Positions 51,014 to 59,930 of a stretch of 63,506 bases of DNA are shown here, one piece after another. The DNA comes from Planctomycetota bacterium. Lineage in GTDB: Bacteria > Planctomycetota > Phycisphaerae > Phycisphaerales > SM1A02. The translations under genes were made by a program, and so were the position numbers. Under the pieces are notes generated by a model. It was given only the letters and a program-made list of their open reading frames with translations, made no database searches and had not been told where the DNA came from. The DNA lies in assembly GCA_017859745.1 (NCBI GenBank), contig JAFMML010000003.1:1-63506 (forward strand). The letters are read 5' to 3'. Each line of letters begins with the position of its first letter. Positions within the stretch are counted from its first letter, which is position 1.

Positions 51014-52806
51014 TCTGCTGCTCAAGCACCCGACGTCCCGCGCGTGTCCTTCTCTCCTCGATGGCGCCATCGCTGGCAGTCGGACTGCTTGCGGCGTCCG
51101 CACTCGCCGCGCCGCCGCTTTCGATTCGCGACATCGCTCCGAAGTCGAGCGTCCTCGTCGTGGGGGCGGACGATCTTGCGGGAGCGTGGGGGCGGTTCCA
51201 GAAGACGCCGCTCTGGGGGCTCTGGAAGTCCGAGGAGTTTCAGAAGGCCTTCGCGCCCATGATGGAGCAGATGAACGAGGCGATGGAGGAGTCGGCGCGG
51301 GATCTCGGCCGACCCGACGCCTCATGGACTGCGCCCGCGTCGTTCGGCTTCGCCCTCTACCCGATGCTCGACGAGGAGTTGGGGCTGGAACGCCCATGCG
51401 TCATCGGTTTCATCGACTGGGGCGCGGGCGGCGGCAGCCTGGAACTCCTCGAGGCGATGCTCGACGACTTCGAGAAGGACGGGGCCCTCGGGCGGACCGA
51501 TCTTCGCGGCGAGGTCGTTCGCACCATCGACCTCGGCGACGGCGAGGAGGAGATGGACGAGAACTTCGACGACCTCGGCGGGTTCTTGGAGCCGGACCTC
51601 GGTCTCGACGACATCGAGACCCTCTACATCCACCGGGCCGGCGATCGCCACCTCTTCACCACCGATCTGGTGGCCCTCGAGGAGATGCTCTCCTCGATCG
51701 ACGATCGCGGCGGCGCCGCGTCGATCGGCACCAGCGACGACTTCACCGACACCATGGATCTGCTTCGCGGGCCGGACCTCTACGGGATGCTGTTCACCGC
51801 GAACGCGCAGCGGATGCTGTCCGGCGGCGACATGGCCTTCATGCTCGCGACCGCGCAGCCGATCGTGTCGCGGCTCTTCGGCGACATCCGAACCCACGCC
51901 TTCGGCCTCGAGGTCGGTGGCGAGGGCGACGCCATGATCGACCAGACCATCGCGATGACGGTGCCGGGCGAGAAGGCGGGCCTGCTGGGCCTGATCACCA
52001 TGGAGTCGCCCGTCGCGGCTCCGCCGGCGATGGTGCCGGCCGACGCCATGGGGTACGGGCGCATCAACGTCCGCTTCGACCGGATCATGCCGACGATCCG
52101 CGAGGTCGTGGACGGCCTCGGCGAGATGGAGCGTCAGCAGATCGAGGGGGCGTTGATGCAGTTCGGGCCCATGTTGGAGCAGGCGTTCGCCTCGATGGAT
52201 CCGAGCGTGCAGATCTTCAACCGTGTGAGGATGCCGATCGACGTCGACAGCATGGAGACGCTGGTGGCGATCCCCTGCAACGATCCGACGCAGGTGGAAC
52301 CGATGATCGCGCTCGCCGGTCCGGGCATGGGCCTGATGCGTCGGGACTTCCAGGGGCAGGCGATCTACAGCGACGAGTTCAGCCCCATGGCGATCGGCCT
52401 CGGTCAGGGGCACGTGCTGATCGGCGCCGCCAGCGCCGTCGAGCAGGTCCTTCGGGGTGGAGCCGTCGAGGCCGAGGAGACCTTCGCGGACACCAAGGCC
52501 GCACGCGACGCGATGCGGGCCTTCGGCGACAAGCGGGTGGTCGGCTTCGGATTCAGCGACGTGATCGCCTCGCTGCGGGTGCAGCAGAAGCTGATGGCCG
52601 ATCTCGGCGTCTTCGAGGAGATGGAACTCGCCCTCGACGACGATCCCGATGGCGGTCTGCCCGACATGGACTTCGGCGAGGTGGACTTCGAGGCGCTGCT
52701 CGATCCGGATCTTTGGAAGCGATATCTCGGTCCGGCGATCTGGGACTTCACCGTGGCCGATCGAGGCTTCGTGATGAGCAGTCGACTGCTTCCGCCGGTC
52801 GAGTAG
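51010..52806 (+). CDS. Exported protein of unknown function, coupled to the protease
   Basis: A 598-residue protein with a signal peptide (residues about 15-34, ending SALAAPP). The mature part is acidic and alpha/beta, with repeated TLVAIP-type strands and Met-rich helices (MMEQMNEAMEESARDLG). It has the general look of DUF3352-like proteins, but I cannot confirm that. The ATG overlaps the stop of the trypsin-like protease gene, so they are probably a functional pair, perhaps a protease and an inhibitor or adaptor. Confidence 0.6.
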   Translation: MICCSSTRRPARVLLSSMAPSLAVGLLAASALAAPPLSIRDIAPKSSVLVVGADDLAGAWGRFQKTPLWGLWKSEEFQKAFAPMMEQMNEAMEESARDLGRPDASWTAPASFGFALYPMLDEELGLERPCVIGFIDWGAGGGSLELLEAMLDDFEKDGALGRTDLRGEVVRTIDLGDGEEEMDENFDDLGGFLEPDLGLDDIETLYIHRAGDRHLFTTDLVALEEMLSSIDDRGGAASIGTSDDFTDTMDLLRGPDLYGMLFTANAQRMLSGGDMAFMLATAQPIVSRLFGDIRTHAFGLEVGGEGDAMIDQTIAMTVPGEKAGLLGLITMESPVAAPPAMVPADAMGYGRINVRFDRIMPTIREVVDGLGEMERQQIEGALMQFGPMLEQAFASMDPSVQIFNRVRMPIDVDSMETLVAIPCNDPTQVEPMIALAGPGMGLMRRDFQGQAIYSDEFSPMAIGLGQGHVLIGAASAVEQVLRGGAVEAEETFADTKAARDAMRAFGDKRVVGFGFSDVIASLRVQQKLMADLGVFEEMELALDDDPDGGLPDMDFGEVDFEALLDPDLWKRYLGPAIWDFTVADRGFVMSSRLLPPVE

Positions 52807-52862
52807 GGGACCCCCGCAGCGGCCCCGACAAGGCCCGGCCAGGGCCCGACCCGATCGAGGCC

Positions 52863-52902
52863 CGAGCACGTCCGAGCACGTTCGAGCACGTCCGAGCAAA
52901 TC
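52863..52902. repeat. 10-bp tandem repeat between convergent genes
   Basis: Copies of CGAGCACGTC at 52863, 52873 and 52883 plus a diverged fourth. The period does not preserve frame and no coding sequence overlaps it. Confidence 0.9.
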
Positions 52903-52934
52903 GGAGTCGCCCCTCGGACCTGACCGGGGACGAC

Positions 52935-53852
52935 TCAGGGTTGCCGTTCGCCGCTCGGCAACTCGTCGAGCCAGTGTTCGATGCGTCGTTCGATGCCTTC
53001 GAGCGACTCGGGGCGCAGATCGTCGTGGCCGGTGTTCGGCAGGCCTTCGAACCGCCCGTGCCGCCCCGCGGCGGCGGCGATGAGGTGGGCATCTCCGATG
53101 GGGCACAACTGGTCGTCTTCGCCGTGCAGGACCAGGAGCGGCGTCTGCAGGTCGGACGCGGACCGGGTCGTCGAGGATTCGGTCACGCCGCAGATCCTCA
53201 ACACCGCCAGCAGGGGCGTCATGAGATGGCGCACGCCGAAGCCGGCGGCGGCGAGTTGCGCAGCGGCTGGAATCCGAACTCGCTCGTACGGTGCCAGGGC
53301 GACGACGCCGGAGATGAAGGGCGTCGGTCGCGCCGTCGATCCGGCACCGAGGCGAGCGGCGGTGTGGATCGCCACCACGCCGCCCATGGAGTGGCCGCAG
53401 AGAAGCACCTCGCCGGGCGGGAGCGCGTCGACCAGCGCCATCACGTCGCCCACTTCGGGCGTGCCGAGGCCGCTCGGTCCATCCGCATCGCCGTGGCCTC
53501 GAAGATCGGGCATCACCATGCGATAGCGACGACGACGCCACGGTTCGAGACGTCCGAGCATGTCGCGACGTGATCTGCCCCAGCCGTGCAGCAGCACCAC
53601 GGTCGGCGCGGATGGAGAGGCGAGCACCTCTTCGGAGTTCGCGGCGATCCAGAAGGGCATTCCGGCGACCGCGTCCTCGCGCCACGCCAGGCCGAGATCG
53701 CCCGGATCCGCGGGCCGTCCCCGAGCCAGCGCCCAGCCCGCGGTTCGTCGCGGCGGTCGCCGAAGGCGTTGGGCGAGTCGCGCCACGACCGCGAGCAGGA
53801 CGATCGCGGTGGCAAGGCCAAGCAGCGCGACCAGTCCCCATGGCATCGTCAT
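52935..53852 (-). CDS. Membrane-anchored alpha/beta hydrolase
   Basis: A 305-residue protein with one N-terminal membrane segment (about 5-27) and an alpha/beta-hydrolase fold. The nucleophile elbow GHSMGG, the acid in HGEDDQLCP and the His in NTGHDDL form a full catalytic triad. VVLLHGWGRSRRDM is the oxyanion region. The substrate is unknown; esterase or peptidase activity is likely. ATG 53852 was used, with a second ATG 6 nt later as an alternative. It follows the cyclodeaminase gene by 28 bp. Confidence 0.85.
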   Translation of the reverse strand: MTMPWGLVALLGLATAIVLLAVVARLAQRLRRPPRRTAGWALARGRPADPGDLGLAWREDAVAGMPFWIAANSEEVLASPSAPTVVLLHGWGRSRRDMLGRLEPWRRRRYRMVMPDLRGHGDADGPSGLGTPEVGDVMALVDALPPGEVLLCGHSMGGVVAIHTAARLGAGSTARPTPFISGVVALAPYERVRIPAAAQLAAAGFGVRHLMTPLLAVLRICGVTESSTTRSASDLQTPLLVLHGEDDQLCPIGDAHLIAAAAGRHGRFEGLPNTGHDDLRPESLEGIERRIEHWLDELPSGERQP

Positions 53853-53880
53853 CGTGCAGCGTCCGGCACGGTCGGTCCGT

Positions 53881-54501
53881 CTAGCGGCATGCCCGCTCGA
53901 GGCGGTCGGCGCGATGCCGAATCGAATCGACGACCTCGGCGAGCGAGGCCGTCTCGGTGGCGGCACGCGCCGGATCGTCGAGCAACGGAAGGTTGATGCG
54001 GACGTTGGCGGCGGCGCTGCGATGCCCGGCGTCGGCAAGCGTTGCGGCGATCGCGAGATCGCTGCGAAGCATGCGGTTGCTCCGATCCTCCAGCCGCTCC
54101 GAGATCTCGAGGATCTCGACGGCGATCGTCATGATCGAACGAGGTGCCTCGATCGCCGCATCGACCGCCGCCGCCCACCGCTCGACGCGTCGAGGGTCCT
54201 CCTTGTCGAGTCCCCACAGCGACTGCAGTTCGGCGTAGGCCCGAGCGTCGTCTTCGGCGGCGGCGAGCGCGTCGCTGCGAAGGGTCTCGAGCCGTGCGGC
54301 GATCGACTCGAGCTCGGCGGCGTGTTCGGCAAGGGCCTTTCGCCCGATGCTGTAGGCCACCACCATCGAGGCGAGGCCCGCCGCGGTGGCGACCACCACA
54401 CCGGCGGCGGCGCCTCCACCCGGCACCGGCTGTCTGGCCGCGAGGTCCGCGAGGAAGCCTCCGACGGTGGTCGAGGCCAATGCGTCGGTGTCCCCGGTCA
54501 C
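53881..54501 (-). CDS. Cyclodeaminase/cyclohydrolase family protein
   Basis: A 206-residue all-helical protein of the formimino-tetrahydrofolate cyclodeaminase (FTCD C-terminal) family, seen in ASTTVGGFLADLAARQPVPGGGAAAG (near the N-terminus) and the following helices. Stand-alone members may act on formyl- or formimino-folates in histidine catabolism or one-carbon metabolism. The GTG start overlaps the pheT stop codon (GTGA). Confidence 0.82.
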   Translation of the reverse strand: MTGDTDALASTTVGGFLADLAARQPVPGGGAAAGVVVATAAGLASMVVAYSIGRKALAEHAAELESIAARLETLRSDALAAAEDDARAYAELQSLWGLDKEDPRRVERWAAAVDAAIEAPRSIMTIAVEILEISERLEDRSNRMLRSDLAIAATLADAGHRSAAANVRINLPLLDDPARAATETASLAEVVDSIRHRADRLERACR

Positions 54502-56561
54502 GAGCCGCCTCGGATCTCGGCCGATAGCTCCGTCCCGAGCGCGGCCTGCACCGCAGCGACGGTGGGATCGACCTCCTCGTGTCGCAGGGTCCGATCGGAA
54601 TGGCGAAACACCATGCGGAGGGTGACGCTCTTTCGGTCCTCGCCGATGGAGCGGCCCCGCCAGCACTCGATGAACTCGAGCCCCTCGAGCGGTGCGGCGT
54701 TGCTCGCGACGGCGTCTCGAACCACTCGGTCGATCGAGTCCCATGCGACCGATTCTGCAACGACCACGGAGAGGTCGCGCTCGATCGAGGGGTGCTGTGG
54801 CGGCTCGGAGATCGCCGGCGTCGGTGCGGCATCCCCGATCAGGCGCGAAAGGTCCAGTTCGGCGACCGCGACCGGGCGATCGAGGCCGGCCTTCGCGACG
54901 AGATCGGTGGCGAGGAGGCCGATCACGCCGAGTTCGACACCTTCGTCGCCTGCGAAGGAGATCGACGCCGCCGGGCGGAGCCCGGGACGTTCGACGCCCT
55001 CGGCGGCGATCGCGATGGGACGCCCGGAGACCCGCTCGGCGAGACGTTCCACCGCGCCTCGAAGGCGTCGGTAGGCCGACTGGGCGTCCTCTCCGCCGTC
55101 GACGGCCATGCCGACGGTGCGACGTTCGAGGGTCTCTCCATCGGTGGCGATGCGGAAGCTCGCGGCGACCTCGAACACGGCGAGGCCTCGAACGCCCACG
55201 CCCTCGTTGCGGGCGAGCACCTCGAGCAGGCTCGGCAGCAGACTCGGCCTCAGGAACGGCGTGCCTCCGGCTCGGTCGTCATCGACCTGAAGGAGTCTCT
55301 CGCCCGGGAGCAGGAACACGTCCGCGAGGCGGGGACCGATCAGCGAGTGGCAGACCGATTCCACGAAGCCCGACGCCGCGAGCTGGTCGCGCACCGCCTT
55401 CACCGCCTGCACCGAGTGCTGCGGAGCGGGGGGTCGGATCTCGATCCGCTCGCGCAGCGGGACCGCGTCGAGGCCGTGGATGCGACAGATCTCCTCGACG
55501 AGATCGACCTCTCGCTCGACATCCATGCGCCGGGGAGGCACGGTGGTTCGGAAGACGGTGCCGCCCTCGCTCGAGTCGATGCGACACGCGAATCCGAGGG
55601 TGTCCAGGATCGCGGCGATCCGCGTCTCGGGGATCTCGATGCCGAGCAGGCGTGCGATCTCGGAGGATCGCAGCGCAACGTGCCGAGGGCCGGGGATCGC
55701 GGCGCCGTCGGCGACCACGTCGCCGACGAGCCGACCGCCCGCGAGTTCGAGGATGAGTTCCACGAGACGGTCCGCAGCCGGACCGACTTCCGCCGGATGG
55801 ACGCCGCGCTCGAATCGGAAGCTCGAGTCCGAACGGAGGTTCAGGCGTCGACTGGTCGTGCGGACCGAGACCGGATCGAAGGTGGCGGCCTCGACGAGCA
55901 CCGCCGTGGTCGCGTCGTCGACGGCGGTTGCGGCGCCGCCCTTGATGCCAGCGAGGGCGACGGCGCGGGTGGCGTCGGCGATGACCAGATCGCCTTCGGC
56001 AAGGTCGAGTTCGGCGGCGCCCTCGCCCAGAGGAAGGAATCGCTCTCCGGCCGCGGCGCCTCGGATCTCGATCCGGTCGCCTTGCAGCTTGCCGAGATCG
56101 AAGACATGGGTCGGCTGGCCGAGTTCCCAGAGCACGTAGTTGGTGCAGTCGACGAGGACGTTGCGGGGGATCTGGCCGATCGCCTCGAGGCGCCGCCGCA
56201 TCCATTCCGGACTCGGGCCGACGGTGACGCCCTCGATCACCTGCGCGGTGTACAGCGGGCACCGTTCGGGGGCGCGATCGAGCACGGTGATCGGCGTTGG
56301 TCCGACCCGATCCCGTCGAACGGGCGTCGCCGGCGGTCGATAGGTCCGGCCCGAGACCGCGGCGATCTCGCGGGCGAGCGCCGCATGGGCGAGGCAGTCG
56401 CCGCGGTTGGAGGTGATCTCGACCTCGAGCCAGGTCTCGCCATGGGCGTCCTCGCCGCGATCGTCGATCGGAAAGCCGACCGCCGTGAGGAAGGCGTCCT
56501 GCTCGTCGGCGGTGCAGGGCGGGTCGAGATGGGCGTTGATCCAGGAGACGCTGGCGCGCAT
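54498..56561 (-). CDS. pheT: Phenylalanyl-tRNA synthetase beta subunit, short form
   Basis: A 687-residue beta subunit that pairs with PheS to charge tRNA-Phe. The B1-type start TWLEVEITSNRGDCLAHAALAREI, the NVLVDCTNYVLWELGQPTHVFD B3/B4 editing block, the B5 segment (SSEIARLLGI) and the C-terminal anticodon-binding FDX-ACB domain (HPSIERDLSVVV) are present. Compared with E. coli PheT the first 45 residues lead directly into B1: the EMAP/OB-fold tRNA-binding insert (about 110 residues) is absent. No frameshift is visible. pheS is not adjacent. A TACCCT box precedes the ATG by 6 nt. Confidence 0.9.
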   Translation of the reverse strand: MRASVSWINAHLDPPCTADEQDAFLTAVGFPIDDRGEDAHGETWLEVEITSNRGDCLAHAALAREIAAVSGRTYRPPATPVRRDRVGPTPITVLDRAPERCPLYTAQVIEGVTVGPSPEWMRRRLEAIGQIPRNVLVDCTNYVLWELGQPTHVFDLGKLQGDRIEIRGAAAGERFLPLGEGAAELDLAEGDLVIADATRAVALAGIKGGAATAVDDATTAVLVEAATFDPVSVRTTSRRLNLRSDSSFRFERGVHPAEVGPAADRLVELILELAGGRLVGDVVADGAAIPGPRHVALRSSEIARLLGIEIPETRIAAILDTLGFACRIDSSEGGTVFRTTVPPRRMDVEREVDLVEEICRIHGLDAVPLRERIEIRPPAPQHSVQAVKAVRDQLAASGFVESVCHSLIGPRLADVFLLPGERLLQVDDDRAGGTPFLRPSLLPSLLEVLARNEGVGVRGLAVFEVAASFRIATDGETLERRTVGMAVDGGEDAQSAYRRLRGAVERLAERVSGRPIAIAAEGVERPGLRPAASISFAGDEGVELGVIGLLATDLVAKAGLDRPVAVAELDLSRLIGDAAPTPAISEPPQHPSIERDLSVVVAESVAWDSIDRVVRDAVASNAAPLEGLEFIECWRGRSIGEDRKSVTLRMVFRHSDRTLRHEEVDPTVAAVQAALGTELSAEIRGGS

Positions 56562-56573
56562 GGTCGAAGGGTA
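56562..56573 (-). promoter_or_regulatory. Leaderless promoter: TACCCT-N6-ATG
   Basis: The minus-strand hexamer 56573-56568 is spaced 6 nt from the pheT ATG at 56561. A leaderless pheT would have no room for the usual attenuation leader. Confidence 0.6.
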
Positions 56574-56599
56574 CCCGCACGCCGCCCTGCCCGTGGCGG

Positions 56600-56612
56600 T
56601 ACGCTGCGGCGG
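56600..56612 (+). promoter_or_regulatory. Leaderless promoter: TACGCT-N7-ATG
   Basis: Hexamer 56600-56605, with 7 nt to the ATG at 56613. It is divergent from the pheT promoter. Confidence 0.55.
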
Positions 56613-57260
56613 ATGTCTGCAACCGCCCGGTTTCGAAGCGTGTCTGCGACGGTCCTCGCAGCGGCGCTGCTCGCGGGAGTCTCGGCCGCCTGCAGCGGCA
56701 CGCCCACGGTCCCAGATGCGGCAAAGGTCCCCGAGGGGTTCTCGGTGAACGCCACGGTGATCCGCGGTCGTCAGGCGCCGGCGGTGCCTCGGGTCGAGGA
56801 GCGGTCCGGCCGATGGGTGCTGCTGCCGGACGGTTCGCTGCGTGCCGCCGCGGCGACCGATCCCGATCACGCCGATCGTCCGGGGCGGGCCCGGACCCTT
56901 CGAGAGTCGGAGGTCGCCGAACTCTGGGCGCTCGCCGTTCGCCTCGGGCTCGCCGATCCCGTCGCCGCCGACCCGGTCGGCAATGCCTCGCTGCTCGAGG
57001 CCGGTCCGGGCGAACTCGTGCAGATCGTCGAATTCGCCGTGGCCGATCCGACGACGGGGCCGCAAGCGTGGACCTTCGTCCATCGGGGGCCGGCCGACGC
57101 CGGCGGCGATCGGGTGCTCGGCATCTTCGTGAGGGCCCTCGCAGAGCGAGCGTGGATGGCCGACCGGCCCGGAGACTTCGAGCCGCCTGCGGCGATCCGA
57201 TACGACTTCGGACCCGACCCCCATGCCCGCTATCGCGTCCCCGAGGACGAGCAGCCGTGA
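56613..57260 (+). CDS. Hypothetical lipoprotein
   Basis: A 215-residue protein with a signal peptide ending VSAAC27, followed by a soluble domain of mixed helices and strands. A short run AELWALAVRLGLADP suggests a helical segment, but I see no known motif. It is the first of two overlapping lipoprotein genes (the next starts with GTG inside this stop). Function unknown. Confidence 0.65.
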   Translation: MSATARFRSVSATVLAAALLAGVSAACSGTPTVPDAAKVPEGFSVNATVIRGRQAPAVPRVEERSGRWVLLPDGSLRAAAATDPDHADRPGRARTLRESEVAELWALAVRLGLADPVAADPVGNASLLEAGPGELVQIVEFAVADPTTGPQAWTFVHRGPADAGGDRVLGIFVRALAERAWMADRPGDFEPPAAIRYDFGPDPHARYRVPEDEQP

Positions 57261-57838
57261 CGGGTTGGGGGGCGCCGCGATTGGAGCCGCGTTCCCGCGG
57301 CGAGATTCCCCTCGCGAGGAGGCTCGTCGGTCGGGGTGTTCTCGCGGTGATGCTCGCCGCGGCGACGACGTGGGCCGGATGCGCCTCGGCGGCCCGGGAC
57401 GATCGGACGCCAACCGGCGGTCGAAGTCTGTCGATCCAGCGGTGGATGCCCGCCGAGCGGAAGATCGTCTTCTACGAGGTCGACCGCAACGGCGTGTTCG
57501 GCACCTCCGGTGGCGTGGACGCCGAGATTCGGCAGGCCACGTGGACGACTCCGCTCGACGCCGAAACGCTCGCCGATCTGCTCGATCCGCCGAGCGCCGC
57601 TTCGTGGTGGGCCACGCTTGGCGAGGAGATCGATCGTGCCGGCTCGTCCAGGCCGGACGCGTCGTCGCCTCGCACCATGATCCGATTCATCGGTCCGACG
57701 CTCGATCGAGAACGGACCTACCGCGGCACGGCGGAATCGGTCGAGTCGCTGATCGATCGTCTTCGCGAGATCGCGATGGCCCGCTTCGAGGAGACGCTCG
57801 ACGCCCTGCCGCGGGCCGGCGAACGGTTCCCCAACTGA
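57257..57838 (+). CDS. Hypothetical lipoprotein
   Basis: A 193-residue protein with a signal peptide ending WAGC42 and an acidic alpha/beta mature part. WTTPLDAETLADLLDPPSA looks like a helix-forming unit. It has no recognisable family. The start is a GTG overlapping the preceding stop (GTGA), so it is made together with the lipoprotein upstream. Confidence 0.6.
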   Translation: MTGWGAPRLEPRSRGEIPLARRLVGRGVLAVMLAAATTWAGCASAARDDRTPTGGRSLSIQRWMPAERKIVFYEVDRNGVFGTSGGVDAEIRQATWTTPLDAETLADLLDPPSAASWWATLGEEIDRAGSSRPDASSPRTMIRFIGPTLDRERTYRGTAESVESLIDRLREIAMARFEETLDALPRAGERFPN

Positions 57839-57910
57839 ACGTCGTCCAGAGTCTTCGCCCTCGTCCAACTCCGGTGGTCGGCTCCCGTCGAACTCCACGC
57901 GGGACGCTCG

Positions 57911-57922
57911 TAGGATCCCGAC
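57911..57922 (+). promoter_or_regulatory. Leaderless promoter: TAGGAT-N6-ATG
   Basis: Hexamer 57911-57916, 6 nt before the ATG of the Hsp70-like gene. It is identical to the acyl-CoA dehydrogenase element at 15320. Confidence 0.65.
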
Positions 57923-59782
57923 ATGAGCGACGCGACTTCATCGCCGCCGGGCCGAGAGCCGATCGTCGGCATCGATCTTGGAACGACCCACTCGCTGGTG
58001 GCCGTCTGCGACGAAGCGGGACCGCGGGTGCTCGAGGACGACGCGGGGCGGGGGCTGCTGCCGTCGGTGGTGCGTCTCGGAGTCGAAGGTGATCCGGTCT
58101 TGGGACACGACGCTCGCGAGACCGCAGGCGACCACCCCGACCGGACGGTCTTCAGCGTCAAGCGCCTGATGGGTCGAAACGCCTCCGAGTTCGAGGCCGA
58201 GGCGTTCGGTGGCGTCGAGATCGCCGCCGGTCCGAGAGGCCTTGCCTGCGTCCGGGACGGGGAGGCGCTGAGAACCCCGCAGGAGATCTCGGCGCTCTAC
58301 CTCCGGCGCCTTCGCGAGATCGCCGAGGCCCGCCTCGGCACGCCGGTGGGACGGGCGGTCGTGACGGTTCCGGCATACTTCGACGACGCCCAGCGGCAGG
58401 CGACCCGAGATGCGGGGCGACTGGCCGGACTCGAGGTCGTCCGCATCGTGAACGAGCCGACCGCGGCCGCGCTGGCCTACGGCCTCGGTCGGGGCGGGGG
58501 CGCGGAGACCGTCGCGGTCTACGACTTCGGAGGCGGCACCTTCGACGTCTCCGTGCTGCGCCTTGCGGGGGGAGAGCACGAGGGCGTCTTCGAGGTCGTC
58601 GCGACCGCGGGCGACACCCGTCTCGGCGGCGACGACGTCGACCGGGCCCTCGCGGCAACGCTCGTGGCGGACGTCGAGGCTTCGCTCGGCCCGGGGAGCG
58701 GCTCGGGCGCCGCGTCCGCCCAGGCGATGCGGCTGGCGGCGGAGCGGGCGAAGATCGCCCTCGGCGAGAACGAGGAGGTCGAACTCGTCGCCGAACTTCC
58801 CGCGGGGACGTTTCGGCGTCGCGTCGGACGGGCGGAGGTCGAGGCGGCCGCAGCGCCTCTGGTGGCCAGAACCCTCCAGGCCTGCGCTCGTTGCCTGCGC
58901 GACGCCGAGATGAGCGCGGAGGCCGTCGACGCGGTGATCCTCGTCGGAGGTTCGACTCGAATGCCGATCGTGCGACGAGAGGTCGAGCGGTTCTTTGGCC
59001 GTGCTCCCTACACCGCGCTCGATCCGGATCGGGTGGTGGCTCTCGGCGCCGCCGTGCAGGCGGCGATCGTCGCCGGCGACCGACGGGACCTGCTGCTGCT
59101 CGATGTGATCCCGCTGTCCCTCGGCGTCGAGACCGTCGGAGGCGGGGTGGCCAAGCTGCTGGTCCGCAACAGTTCGATTCCCGCCCGCGCGGTCGAGCGG
59201 TTCTCGACCTCCGTGGACGGTCAGCGGCACGTCTCGATCCACGTGCTGCAGGGCGAGCGGGAGATGGTCGAGGATTGTCGAAGTCTCGCCCGATTCGAGC
59301 TGCGGGATCTTCCGCCGATGCCGGCAGGCATCCCGAAGATCGAGGTCGAGTTCCTCGTCGACGCCAACGGCGTGCTCGGCGTCACCGCGATCGAGGCCCG
59401 AAGCGGCATCCGCGCCCGGGTCCAGGTCGTGCCCAGCCATGGCCTCACCGCGGAGGAGGTCGAGGCGATCGAGCGGGAGTCCTTCGTCCACGCGAAGGAG
59501 GACATGCGGCGGCACCGCCTCGCCGACCTGCGGGTCAACGCCTCGCTCGATGCGAAGTGGACCACCGACGCCCTCGAGCGGACCCGCCGCGAGCTCGACG
59601 ACGCCTACATCCGGGAGCTCGAGGCGGCCATCGAGCGGGTCCGGTCGCTCGTCGCCGAGTCGGGGCGGGACACGAGCGTCGATCCGGAGCCGCTGGCCGC
59701 GGCCCGCGATCGGCTCGATCGCCTGTCGACCCGACTGCACGAGGTGGCGATCGCCGCCAGCCTCCGCGACGGCGGTGCCTGA
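57923..59782 (+). CDS. Hsp70-type chaperone (HscA/DnaK-like)
   Basis: A 619-residue Hsp70 with intact nucleotide-binding signatures: [29 protein letters not shown], and [21 protein letters not shown]. The substrate-binding domain begins near 390 and the helical lid ends at the C-terminus. Length and sequence style are closest to HscA, the chaperone of Fe-S cluster assembly (about 615 residues), rather than DnaK (about 640), but hscB, iscU or fdx are not adjacent. No dnaJ or grpE is present. The specific role is therefore open. Confidence 0.82.
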   Translation: MSDATSSPPGREPIVGIDLGTTHSLVAVCDEAGPRVLEDDAGRGLLPSVVRLGVEGDPVLGHDARETAGDHPDRTVFSVKRLMGRNASEFEAEAFGGVEIAAGPRGLACVRDGEALRTPQEISALYLRRLREIAEARLGTPVGRAVVTVPAYFDDAQRQATRDAGRLAGLEVVRIVNEPTAAALAYGLGRGGGAETVAVYDFGGGTFDVSVLRLAGGEHEGVFEVVATAGDTRLGGDDVDRALAATLVADVEASLGPGSGSGAASAQAMRLAAERAKIALGENEEVELVAELPAGTFRRRVGRAEVEAAAAPLVARTLQACARCLRDAEMSAEAVDAVILVGGSTRMPIVRREVERFFGRAPYTALDPDRVVALGAAVQAAIVAGDRRDLLLLDVIPLSLGVETVGGGVAKLLVRNSSIPARAVERFSTSVDGQRHVSIHVLQGEREMVEDCRSLARFELRDLPPMPAGIPKIEVEFLVDANGVLGVTAIEARSGIRARVQVVPSHGLTAEEVEAIERESFVHAKEDMRRHRLADLRVNASLDAKWTTDALERTRRELDDAYIRELEAAIERVRSLVAESGRDTSVDPEPLAAARDRLDRLSTRLHEVAIAASLRDGGA

Positions 59783-59857
59783 GGCGACCCGATTCGGCGA
59801 GCGGAGGATTGCCGATCGAAAGCGGGCTCGAGGGGCGGAAATCCCGTTGCGGAGAGG

Positions 59858-59863
59858 TACACT
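59858..59863 (+). promoter_or_regulatory. Candidate -10 (TACACT) upstream of speA
   Basis: It lies 67 nt before the speA start, so that message would have a leader of about 60 nt. No clear -35 was found. Confidence 0.35.
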
Positions 59864-59930
59864 TGCGCCTTGCGCGATCGGCGCCGAGTGCCGTCACCCT
59901 GCCCGTCATCCGCGTGCTGCGAGCCCTGCC

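Noticed and set aside
268-52902. Tandem repeats as CRISPR arrays
   Set aside because: The repeats have no spacers, units are only 7-15 bp, and no cas genes are near.
54498-56561. Frameshifted or truncated pheT
   Set aside because: The frame is continuous from ATG to stop and both ends have the expected family motifs. The missing insert is a clean absence, not a break.
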